Positions 28,426 through 36,468 of a stretch of 64,000 bases of DNA are shown piece after piece. Each line of letters begins with the position of its first letter. Within the stretch, counting starts at the first letter, position 1. The stretch spans positions 124,001 through 188,000 of the forward strand of contig JAIPEE010000003.1 of NCBI GenBank assembly GCA_021737275.1, read 5' to 3'. The translations under genes were made by a program, and so were the position numbers. The notes under the pieces are model-generated. The model did no database searches, was not told the origin of the DNA, and worked only from the letters and a program-made list of their open reading frames with translations. Source of the DNA: Desulfobacterales bacterium (lineage in GTDB: Bacteria > Desulfobacterota > Desulfobacteria > Desulfobacterales > JAIPEE01).

Positions 28426-29847
28426 ATGGTTGAAATTATTATTCTAATCCCGCTGCTGACAGGAATCCTCGCTTTTTTCCTTCCCCGGAGTCCCGGACGT
28501 CAGCTGCTGGTGCTTACCGGTGTACTTCACCTGCTGCTCTCAATTTTTTTGTGGGCCAAACAACCGGAAGCGCTGTTGCCTGATTATTTTGCGATAACAT
28601 CGGAAGGCCTTTTATCTCTGATTGTGATATCGTTATTATTTTTCATGATCTCCATTTACACAACGACCTACCTTAAAATATCCAATTATAAATCTGAAAA
28701 AATGTTTACCGGCTCAATGCTGATGTTTCTGGCCACCATGACGATGGTAACACTCTCTGATCACATTATGGTGATGTGGATCGCCATTGAAGCAACAACA
28801 CTGGCCAGCGCACCGTTGATATTTACCCATAAAACACCGTCATCTCTTGAAGCCACCTGGAAATATGTACTGGTCTGTTCCGTGGGCATTGCCATGGCGC
28901 TGCTGGGTTCCGTACTGATTACGGTTTCCATGGAAGTGGCCAATATTGATGCACCGCTCTCTTTTTCTGCGCTGAGCAATGTTGCAAAGGGGCTTGATCC
29001 CATGTGGCTCAAAACCGGATTTATTTTCATTCTTGTCGGATACGGCACAAAAATGGGCCTGGCGCCCATGCACACATGGCTTCCGGATGCCCATAGTGAA
29101 GCTCCCAGCCCGGCATCAGCCCTTTTATCAGGTGTGTTGCTCAACTGTGCTTATCTTGGCATTTTTAAAACCAACAAAATAATGATGGCCGCAGGCCTTG
29201 GTGATTTTTCCGGAGCAATCCTGATGGTATTCGGCCTGATTTCCATTCTGGCCGCTGCCACCTTTATTTTAAAGCAGACTGAATACAAAAGACTGCTGGC
29301 ATACTCCAGTATTGAGAATATGGGGATTATCGCCTTTGGAACCGGAATCGGCGGCATAGGCGCTTACGGCGCTGTTTTATGTCTGATCCATCACAGTCTG
29401 ATCAAGTCATCGCTGTTCCTGACGTCAGGTAATATCTTGCTGGGTTACGGCAGCAAACTGATTGATAAAACCGGTGGCCTGGTAAAACGCATGCCCAAAT
29501 CCTTTGTCGCATTTTTTGCCGGGTTTGCCGCTATATCAGGATTTCCGCCCTTTGGTATATTTATCGGTGAACTGTTTATCATCATTGGTGCTTTCCGCTC
29601 AGGCCATTATACGGCTGCCACATTATTTATACTGAGCCTTTGCGTTATTTTTGCCGGATTTGCCAACCAGGCCATGAAGATTTCTTTTGGTGATTCAGCC
29701 GAAGCTGCCCGTATAGAAGAAAAAATAACAATGGTCTGGCCACAATATGCACTTCTCTTAACCTCACTGGTATTGACCTTCTGGATTCCGGATACACTCT
29801 ACCAGACAATTGTTCATGCGGTAACTTCCATCAGTGGAGGATTTTAA
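28426..29847 (+). CDS. Ehr complex antiporter-like subunit (HyfF-like)
   Basis: A 473-residue membrane protein of the NuoL/M/N family (HyfF type) with about 14 helices. Conserved residues include the Glu in WIAIEATTLASAPLIF, the Lys/His region YGTKMGLAPMHTWLPDAHSEAPSPASALLSG, and LIHHSLIKSSLFLTSGNI. It would form a second ion channel in the membrane arm. The stop TAA overlaps the ATG of the large subunit by one base (TAATG). Confidence 0.92.
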   Translation: MVEIIILIPLLTGILAFFLPRSPGRQLLVLTGVLHLLLSIFLWAKQPEALLPDYFAITSEGLLSLIVISLLFFMISIYTTTYLKISNYKSEKMFTGSMLMFLATMTMVTLSDHIMVMWIAIEATTLASAPLIFTHKTPSSLEATWKYVLVCSVGIAMALLGSVLITVSMEVANIDAPLSFSALSNVAKGLDPMWLKTGFIFILVGYGTKMGLAPMHTWLPDAHSEAPSPASALLSGVLLNCAYLGIFKTNKIMMAAGLGDFSGAILMVFGLISILAAATFILKQTEYKRLLAYSSIENMGIIAFGTGIGGIGAYGAVLCLIHHSLIKSSLFLTSGNILLGYGSKLIDKTGGLVKRMPKSFVAFFAGFAAISGFPPFGIFIGELFIIIGAFRSGHYTAATLFILSLCVIFAGFANQAMKISFGDSAEAARIEEKITMVWPQYALLLTSLVLTFWIPDTLYQTIVHAVTSISGGF

Positions 29848-31355
29848 TGAAGAGTGATTTTTTAGAAATTTCAAATGGTGAAGCATTAATCAGGAGCAGG
29901 ATCCCTCACCTTCCCTTTGATCTTTTTCGTAAGGAAGCATTGGATATTGTCGGAAACGGGGGCAAAGTGGTTCAGTTTTTTGCCTATCAGGATGGAGAAG
30001 CAGTCAAACTACTTACTGTTTTAAGAACAGATAAGCTGCTTGTCGCCGGCACGGATGCACCTGAGTCATACCCATCTTTAACGAACGAGTGTGAACCGTT
30101 TCATATGTTTGAGCGAGAGATTGCCGAACAGTTCGGTATTCGGCCCGAGGGCCACCCGTGGCTTAAAATGGTTCGCTATCATGCCAACTGTCAGGGCAAA
30201 CCGGATGTATTTGGAAATGACTATAAAAAAGATATTCCCGGACAATATGACTACTATTCCGTGGAAGGTGATGCCATTCATGAAGTCGCTGTTGGTCCGG
30301 TCCATGCCGGTGTTATTGAGCCCGGACACTTTCGTTTCAACTGTATCGGTGAACGTGTCCTGAATCTTGAAATTCAGTTGGGATACCAGCACAGGGGTAT
30401 TGAAAATCTCTTTTTAAATATTGATAACAAGCGTCTTCCGATTATCACCGAAGGCATTGCCGGGGATACAGCCGTCGGCAACAGTCTCTGTATGGCTCAG
30501 GCGCTGGAGGCCCTTTCCTCTGTTACTCCGGATAACGGTGCAAAGATTATCCGGACCATAGGTCTTGAATTTGAACGCATCGCCAACCATGTTGGGGATC
30601 TGGGTGCATTGAGCGGTGATGTTGCCTTTTTACCGCCTGCCAATTATTGCGGCAGAATGAGAGGTGATTTTCTCAATATGACCTTGTGGATGTGCGGAAA
30701 CAGATTTGGTAAAGGGCTGGTTCGACCCGGCGGCGTCCGATTTGAGATGACCGATGATGACCGAAAAACACTGCAGGAACGTATCGATGTATTGAAACCG
30801 CAAGTCCGGCACACCATAGATCTTATTTTATCCACGTCCAGTGTTCGTTCCCGTTTTGAAGGCTGCGGTACCGTCAGCACATCGGATGCTGAAAAACTCG
30901 GCCTGGTCGGGCCTGCAGGTCGGGCCTGTACAATGCCTTATGATGTCAGGAGATGTTTTCCAACAGAACATTATGTGAATCTGGATATTCCTGAAAATGC
31001 AGAACCAACCGGTGATGTATATGCCCGTGCAAAAGTAAGGGGGGATGAAGTAATGCAATCCATCAGCATTATTGAATCTCTGCTCGCTGACCCTGTTGAG
31101 ACAAATATCGTAGATACGGCCGAACTGAAACCGGCACCATCTTCATTTGTTGTGACGCTGAATGAAGCCTGGCGAGGTGAACTGTCTCACTGTATTCTGA
31201 CAGATGAGAAAGGTAATATCCTCAGACATAAGGTTAAAGATCCTTCCTTTCATAACTGGAATGGACTGTCCATGTCTTTGAGGGATACCGGGATTTCCGA
31301 TTTCCCGTTAAATAACAAAAGTTTTAATCTGTCCTATTGCGGATTCGACCTTTAA
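29847..31355 (+). CDS. Ehr complex large subunit (NuoCD/HyfG-like) lacking Ni ligands
   Basis: A 502-residue fusion of a NuoC-like domain (about 1-135) and a NuoD/hydrogenase-large domain (about 150-502). The order and the ending match HyfG/HycE, but the Ni-Fe ligands are gone. The first CxxC of group 4 hydrogenases aligns with EGIAGDT: Ala205 and Thr208 replace the cysteines, and Asn212 replaces the His. The last CxxC aligns with SFNLSYCGFDL at the very C-terminus, with Ser496 and Gly499. It therefore belongs to the Ehr (energy-converting hydrogenase-related) group. It probably transfers electrons to or from an unknown partner, not H2. A one-base overlap links it to the preceding gene. Confidence 0.9.
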   Translation: MKSDFLEISNGEALIRSRIPHLPFDLFRKEALDIVGNGGKVVQFFAYQDGEAVKLLTVLRTDKLLVAGTDAPESYPSLTNECEPFHMFEREIAEQFGIRPEGHPWLKMVRYHANCQGKPDVFGNDYKKDIPGQYDYYSVEGDAIHEVAVGPVHAGVIEPGHFRFNCIGERVLNLEIQLGYQHRGIENLFLNIDNKRLPIITEGIAGDTAVGNSLCMAQALEALSSVTPDNGAKIIRTIGLEFERIANHVGDLGALSGDVAFLPPANYCGRMRGDFLNMTLWMCGNRFGKGLVRPGGVRFEMTDDDRKTLQERIDVLKPQVRHTIDLILSTSSVRSRFEGCGTVSTSDAEKLGLVGPAGRACTMPYDVRRCFPTEHYVNLDIPENAEPTGDVYARAKVRGDEVMQSISIIESLLADPVETNIVDTAELKPAPSSFVVTLNEAWRGELSHCILTDEKGNILRHKVKDPSFHNWNGLSMSLRDTGISDFPLNNKSFNLSYCGFDL

Positions 31356-31411
31356 GTTTAGATGCTTTTGTTTTTTTGGATTTTTCTAAATGAATTAAAA
31401 GAGGAACCACA

Positions 31412-32155
31412 ATGCTCAAAGTACTGAAAAACAGATTCGAACAGGGTTGCAAAACCAGCAGTTATCCCAAAAGTAAAGTTGAATTACCGCCGCGCTATCG
31501 CGGCATACCGAAAATAAATAAAGACGCGTCATCAGATATTGTTGCAGAATGTGTAGCGGCCTGCCCGCAGGATGCCATTGATGCAGACAGCAAAATGATT
31601 AACTTGGGGCGTTGTGTATTTTGTGGAACCTGTGAGCGTATATCTAAAGGTGATTTCATCACCTTTACCGGAGATTTCGAACTTTCCGTATCTGAAAAAG
31701 AACATCTGATAACAGACGGCAATCTTGCATCACTGGCCGACCATTCAAAGCAGCACTTTAAAAAACTTTTTGGCCGGTCACTTCAGTTAAGACAGGTATC
31801 CGCAGCAGGCTGCAATGCATGTGAAGCCGACCTGAATGTTCTGGCAACGCCCTTTTTTGATCTGGCACGATTCGGAATCAATTTTGTGGCATCTCCCCGC
31901 CATGCTGATGGTCTTGTCGTAACAGGCCCGATTTCAAGGAATATGAAAACAGCGCTCCTGCAAACTTATGAAGCCATCCCTGACCCCAAAGTTGTTATTG
32001 CTGTCGGAAGCTGTTCGATATCCGGCGGGCCTTTCAGGGGAAGTCCTGAAATTACAGAAGGCCTTGATACGCTGATTCCTGTGGATCTTTTTATTCCGGG
32101 GTGTCCACCTCACCCGATGACGAACCTGCATGCGTTGCTGACATATTTTAAATAA
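31412..32155 (+). CDS. Ehr complex electron-transfer subunit: ferredoxin fused to NuoB-like small subunit
   Basis: A 247-residue protein. The N-terminal ~95 residues are a degenerate 2[4Fe-4S] ferredoxin. The first motif keeps only its last two cysteines (ECVAACP) and the second keeps its first three (RCVFCGTCER), so just one cluster can form. The C-terminal domain is a NuoB/HyfI-type small subunit with proximal-cluster cysteines in GCNACEADL, GSCSISGG and PGCPPHP. It resembles HyfH and HyfI joined in one protein. AGAGGAACC is a strong ribosome-binding site. This is the last gene of the operon, and it would pass electrons from the membrane-bound site to a soluble carrier. Confidence 0.88.
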   Translation: MLKVLKNRFEQGCKTSSYPKSKVELPPRYRGIPKINKDASSDIVAECVAACPQDAIDADSKMINLGRCVFCGTCERISKGDFITFTGDFELSVSEKEHLITDGNLASLADHSKQHFKKLFGRSLQLRQVSAAGCNACEADLNVLATPFFDLARFGINFVASPRHADGLVVTGPISRNMKTALLQTYEAIPDPKVVIAVGSCSISGGPFRGSPEITEGLDTLIPVDLFIPGCPPHPMTNLHALLTYFK

Positions 32156-32255
32156 GGGCTACTTTGCCGCATATGTGCTTTTGAAGAGCAGTCGAAAGTC
32201 CGGATTCATAATAGGACTCATAACTTCCGATCTTTGTAGAACTGAATAAAAAAAA

Positions 32256-32279
32256 GGCAGGATCATTGATAATCCTGCC
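32256..32279 (-). terminator. Rho-independent terminator after the first PEP-CTERM gene
   Basis: On the minus strand an 8-bp stem GGCAGGAT/ATCCTGCC (32279-32272 and 32263-32256) is followed by a T run (32255-32249). It ends the minus-strand PEP-CTERM gene, whose stop is at 32307. Between 32156 and 32255 there is no other feature. Confidence 0.8.
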
Positions 32280-32306
32280 ATAGTGCGCTTGATGTAAAAT
32301 ACCGGT

Positions 32307-33143
32307 TTATTTTTTATATTTTCGTCTGACAACTCCGGCAAATCCAACTAATCCAAGCCCTAAAAGGAGCATTGTTGCCGGTTCGGGTACAGGAGCCGGA
32401 GAATATGCACTTGCAGAATTATAAGTATGCATCTCTATGGAATATTGTGTATCGGTTGCAAAATCAGAAAATATAGAAAGCGACCCTTCACCGGTTGTCG
32501 GGTAGTTTATATCTCCGGATGTGATGACAAGCTCTTGAATTTTAGTCCAGGAAGTGGTGAAAGCACTTAGTATCAAACTACCGTGGTGATACCAGTCAGC
32601 CCACTCTGTCGACATATCATCCATAAAATAACTGTCGGAAAACAGATAATCGACATCAAAATTATACGTACCTGATGTCGAGACTTTAAAATTTCTCACC
32701 AGGTGCGATGTTCCGGACGCATTAAGAATAACCCCTGTATTATTATTTGCAACATCTGCCGAGGAATGTACACTATTGCCGGTAGTTGAAGCATACCCGA
32801 CAATGTCACCACCATTATTAGCCGTTGAACTACGCTCAACATCATCAAGAGAATTTACCCAACCGCCATTATAATCACTGACGATTGAATTATATTCTCT
32901 TCCGCCACCTTCTAATTCAGTATAATTTTCAGTATCCCGGATGGCATCGGCACCATTCATCCCGAAAACAGGATATGTGCCGGTATTTGTATTCAACTCC
33001 CAGATAAAGGCATCACCGTTTTGATTCCAGTCAACAGTGAGTGTGCCGGAGCTTTGGGTTGTGACAAATGCGAATGAACTGTTGGTTACAAATAAAATAA
33101 AAAAAGAAGAAATAATAATAGTAAAACATAAAATACGCCGCAT
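32307..33143 (-). CDS. PEP-CTERM sorting-domain protein
   Basis: A 278-residue exported protein. The signal peptide is about residues 1-26 (CFTIIISSFFILFVTNSSFA). The body has no recognised catalytic motif but has secreted beta-sandwich character, rich in Ser, Asn, Asp and aromatic residues. The C-terminus is a typical PEP-CTERM sorting signal: VPEPATMLLLGLGLVGF followed by the basic tail RRKYKK, recognised by an exosortase. No exosortase gene is in the window. It is monocistronic with its own terminator (32256-32279), and its upstream region shares a motif with the second PEP-CTERM gene. Confidence 0.88.
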   Translation of the reverse strand: MRRILCFTIIISSFFILFVTNSSFAFVTTQSSGTLTVDWNQNGDAFIWELNTNTGTYPVFGMNGADAIRDTENYTELEGGGREYNSIVSDYNGGWVNSLDDVERSSTANNGGDIVGYASTTGNSVHSSADVANNNTGVILNASGTSHLVRNFKVSTSGTYNFDVDYLFSDSYFMDDMSTEWADWYHHGSLILSAFTTSWTKIQELVITSGDINYPTTGEGSLSIFSDFATDTQYSIEMHTYNSASAYSPAPVPEPATMLLLGLGLVGFAGVVRRKYKK

Positions 33144-33222
33144 AAGTGACCTCCTGTTCCAGATAAATCTAATTTTATGATGTTACTTTTATCAAAATTA
33201 TTTAAATACACAATCAGTCATA

Positions 33223-33274
33223 AGTATGAAAAAAGTCCTATTTTTCACCTGTTGTTCTCATACTAAAGTATGAG
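33223..33274 (-). promoter_or_regulatory. Upstream element shared by the two PEP-CTERM genes (copy 1), with palindrome
   Basis: Positions 33223-33258 match 63657-63692 at 29 of 36 aligned positions with no gap (shared parts AGTATGAAAAAAG, TATTTTT and TTGTTCT). Directly beside it is an 8-bp palindrome CTCATACT-AA-AGTATGAG (33257-33274). The motif lies about 80 bases upstream of the minus-strand start at 33143. It could be the promoter or an operator. I see no sigma-54 -24/-12 signature. Confidence 0.6.
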
Positions 33275-33297
33275 AATACATTACAAACCCTCTAATG

Positions 33298-34227
33298 CTA
33301 CTCATCTGACTCTCCATTTTTTACTCTTTCCAGTGCAATCAAAACATTCCGATGGAATAGATTGTAAGGAATATCCGTATTCAGATGGCCAAGTTTTTCT
33401 CTGTAGCTTTCTTCTGACAAATTAACCAAATCCGGTAAATAAAAAAACGTCTCCCAGTCTTCAATTTTCTTTTGGAAAGATTCCGTCATATTTGTTGTTA
33501 AAGGGTGATCGATATGTTTTTTGTTCCACGGACAGGCCTCCTGGCATATTTCACAATCACCCACTCTGTTTTCCATTACTGCTTTAGCTTCCCTGGGCAG
33601 ATGTTCAATCTGCAACATGTTCGAAAGGCAGCTGTTTCTGTTTAAAACATATGGTTGATCCAGGGCCCCCAAAGGGCATGCCTGTTGGCACTTGTCGCAT
33701 TTATCACATTGATTGGATTCCTGTTCGGTGTTGTGTTCCAGGGGGGCATCGGTTATGATTCCTCCAAGTGCTAAAAAAGTTCCATACTTTTTTGATATGA
33801 GCAACGTATGCTTGCCTTGCCAACCTAAGCCTGCTCTTACTGCGGCAAGTTTCAGCGGAATGACGGATCCGTCTTCCTGAGCGCCGTCACAAACTATGGC
33901 TTGATAGCCTTGGTTTCGTAGTAAATTGACAATCGGTTCAAGCGGTTTTACAACATCAAGAAAAAACGCTGAAAGATAGAGCCTGCTTGTTCGGCCATAC
34001 CGGGGATTCATCCAGGCGGGAAGAGTTAACCCGCCTATGTAGATGCCTGCCACAATAATTGTTTTTGCGCCCGATAACGATAGCTTTGGATCCCGTCGTT
34101 GCGAGTGGTTTAAGGCATAGTCTGAAAATTCGGCTGCTTCAGCAAATCCCAACGCATCTAAACCTGAGGAATCAGCAAGATTTCTGATCTTTTCCGAAAG
34201 CAAATCCATATCCATTTTTCTTGTCAT
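33298..34227 (-). CDS. QueG-like 4Fe-4S double-cluster protein
   Basis: A 309-residue cytoplasmic iron-sulfur protein of the epoxyqueuosine-reductase family. The substrate-side motif is LAAVRAGLGWQGKHTLLIS. Two [4Fe-4S] motifs are visible, CDKCDKCQQACP and CEICQEACPWN. True QueG reduces epoxyqueuosine in tRNA with cobalamin. This protein lacks the C-terminal HEAT domain and departs from typical QueG around the active site (DGSVIPLKLAAVRAG instead of DTAPVLEKAWA), so it may be a paralogue with another substrate. It starts with GGGGAGG 5 bases before the ATG. It is a single-gene unit upstream of the PEP-CTERM gene on the same strand. Confidence 0.7.
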   Translation of the reverse strand: MTRKMDMDLLSEKIRNLADSSGLDALGFAEAAEFSDYALNHSQRRDPKLSLSGAKTIIVAGIYIGGLTLPAWMNPRYGRTSRLYLSAFFLDVVKPLEPIVNLLRNQGYQAIVCDGAQEDGSVIPLKLAAVRAGLGWQGKHTLLISKKYGTFLALGGIITDAPLEHNTEQESNQCDKCDKCQQACPLGALDQPYVLNRNSCLSNMLQIEHLPREAKAVMENRVGDCEICQEACPWNKKHIDHPLTTNMTESFQKKIEDWETFFYLPDLVNLSEESYREKLGHLNTDIPYNLFHRNVLIALERVKNGESDE

Positions 34228-34335
34228 GAACGCCTCCCCTGTAAAATTTTTTGTCAGCAGTTAATTCAAGAATGCAGTTAAACTCTTTCGGTATCAATCA
34301 TTTTTCTGTTACGTTTTATCGAAAAAGAACGCAAT

Positions 34336-36468
34336 TTAAAGGCGGATCTGATTTTTATCAAGAACTTCACGGATTTTTTTAGCAAGTCCACTCTTAATAG
34401 CGGGTTTCGTTATATAGGCAGCGATTCCCATTTCCCTTGCTGTCTCCTCATCTATTTGAGGGCTATAACCTGTGCAAATAAGAACAGGTATATCGGAACG
34501 AATTTTTTTTAACTTCTCAAACAACTTAACACCGGTCATCTGCGGCATGGTCATGTCGGTAATGACCAGATCGAATTGATCCGGTTTTGACCGAAACAGA
34601 GCCAGTGCTTCTTCGGGATCGGTTTTGGTTTCAACTTTATATCCCAGGCGTTCCAGAACCCTTTGTGTCATTTTCACAATAGATTTTTCATCATCTACAA
34701 AAAGTATTATTTCCGAACCAACAGGGATTTCATCGGGCGTTTCAATCTCAACGCCAGGCTTCTCCATCGTTGCAGGAATAAAAATACTGAAAGTTGAACC
34801 TTTTCCAGGCCGGCTGTCCACAGTAATGGTACCATTATGGTTTTTAACAATACCAAGAACAACAGATAATCCCAGGCCTGAACTTTTCCCAAATGCTTTG
34901 GTTGTAAAATAGGGGTCAAAAATCCGGTCGATGCACTCCGGGCTTATCCCCGATCCTGTATCTTTTATCATTATTTTGACATATTCACCCGGTGCCAGGT
35001 CATTATAAATATCAGCTGTTTCACCACCTGAGATTACACTTTCTACACTTACGTCCAATACACCGCCATCCGCCATTTCCTGGGAGGCATTGATAAAGAG
35101 ATTCATTAGCACCTGGTTGATCTGGGTTGCATCAGCAAAGATATTTACTTCAGTGTCCGGAAGATGTTGACAAATTTCTATGGTGGCTGGAATCATCGAT
35201 CGTAAAAATTTGAGCGTATCCTTAATAACAGCAATAACGTTGATGGCTACCAGCATCGGGTCTGTCTTGCAGCTGAATTTGAGTAACTGTTTTATAATGT
35301 CTGCCGCCCTGAGACTGGCATTTTGAATCTCTTTCAGATGGGTATGAGCGGGATGCAATTCCGGAATATCTTCAAGGGCAAGTTCCGTGTTTCCGACAAT
35401 CATGTATAGTATATTATTAAAATCATGGGCAACGCCGCCTGCCAGAGTGCCGATTGACTCCATTTTATGCGCCTGGCGAAGCTGGGCCTCAGCCTTTCTT
35501 TTCCCCTCCTCAGCTCGTTTGAGCTCGGTGATGTCGATAGATACGACGATGATATATTCAATTCGGTCTTCATCATCTTTAACGGGTACGAGTGTTGAAT
35601 AAGTCCATAATTCATTCCCGTTTATATCAATTACAGAACCTTCCTGTTTGATAATTTTACCGGTTTTTTTAACTTTTCCCAAATTTATCGTCATAAGATT
35701 TCGAAACGGCTCAGGATAAAAATCAAACGGATACGGTTGCCCATAAAACGGTGTAATATCGTCAGTGTTGAGACACTTTATGCCTGTAGCACTCATATAT
35801 TGCAGATTGAAATCAAGATCAACCACCTTGGTACAAACCGGTGAATGTTCAAGGTAGGCGAAGCATTTTTTCTCTGAGTCCCTTAATTTCTTTTCCGTCT
35901 GTTTGAGGTCAATCTCTGCCTGTTTGCGTTCGGTAATATCCATTACCGCTAGTTGAAATTGTATGCAGTTTTTATCATCGTCTATTACGGAAGTACTTTC
36001 CAGACATGCATCAAATTGAGTGCTGTTTCTTTTTAAAGAAAGTTCACAAGTCTGTTGGGTTCCGGTTTCAATCAATTTCCGGCGGTGATGATAAAACACA
36101 TCTTGTGTATCGCTTGTAATGAAATTGGAGAAAGGCTTTCCGGTCAATGCGCTTCGATCAACACCCAACATGCCTGCACCGGTCAGGTTTGCCTGAATAA
36201 TTATATTTTTTTCGTTGAGCGTGAAAAATCCGACCGGGGCATAATCGTACAGATCAGAATATTTATTCCGCGACATTTCAAGTTCAAGCTGTGTTTTTCG
36301 CAGTTCCTCGTTTTGCAGTTCCAGTTCTATCTGGTGGACCTGAAGTTCTTGAACAAGCCGGTGTGTTTCATCTGGTGAACGTTTTGATGAGTCGGGATCT
36401 TCATCAGCTTGCCCCTGCAGTATCTTTTCAGCAAGGTTGCGCAGTTCGGAGTTTTTTTTATTTTTCAT
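34336..36468 (-). CDS. Hybrid histidine kinase: two PAS domains, HisKA, HATPase_c, receiver
   Basis: A 710-residue cytoplasmic kinase with no transmembrane segment. An N-terminal helical segment precedes PAS domains at about 75-185 and 195-320. HisKA has its phospho-His in GVAHDFNNILYMI. The ATPase motifs are MNLFINASQEM (N-box), DTGSGIS (G1), PYFTTKAFGKSSGLGLSV (F and G2). A C-terminal receiver (about 590-705) has the Asp in LVITDMTMPQMTG. The start ATG overlaps the stop of the CheB-CheR fusion by four bases, so they are co-translated and probably work together. It is a sensor for a cytoplasmic or redox signal; the target is unknown. Confidence 0.9.
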   Translation of the reverse strand: MKNKKNSELRNLAEKILQGQADEDPDSSKRSPDETHRLVQELQVHQIELELQNEELRKTQLELEMSRNKYSDLYDYAPVGFFTLNEKNIIIQANLTGAGMLGVDRSALTGKPFSNFITSDTQDVFYHHRRKLIETGTQQTCELSLKRNSTQFDACLESTSVIDDDKNCIQFQLAVMDITERKQAEIDLKQTEKKLRDSEKKCFAYLEHSPVCTKVVDLDFNLQYMSATGIKCLNTDDITPFYGQPYPFDFYPEPFRNLMTINLGKVKKTGKIIKQEGSVIDINGNELWTYSTLVPVKDDEDRIEYIIVVSIDITELKRAEEGKRKAEAQLRQAHKMESIGTLAGGVAHDFNNILYMIVGNTELALEDIPELHPAHTHLKEIQNASLRAADIIKQLLKFSCKTDPMLVAINVIAVIKDTLKFLRSMIPATIEICQHLPDTEVNIFADATQINQVLMNLFINASQEMADGGVLDVSVESVISGGETADIYNDLAPGEYVKIMIKDTGSGISPECIDRIFDPYFTTKAFGKSSGLGLSVVLGIVKNHNGTITVDSRPGKGSTFSIFIPATMEKPGVEIETPDEIPVGSEIILFVDDEKSIVKMTQRVLERLGYKVETKTDPEEALALFRSKPDQFDLVITDMTMPQMTGVKLFEKLKKIRSDIPVLICTGYSPQIDEETAREMGIAAYITKPAIKSGLAKKIREVLDKNQIRL

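Noticed and set aside
33144-33297. Sigma-54 promoter for the PEP-CTERM gene.
   Set aside because: PEP-CTERM genes are sometimes sigma-54 dependent, but I found no GG-N10-GC -24/-12 element in either upstream region.
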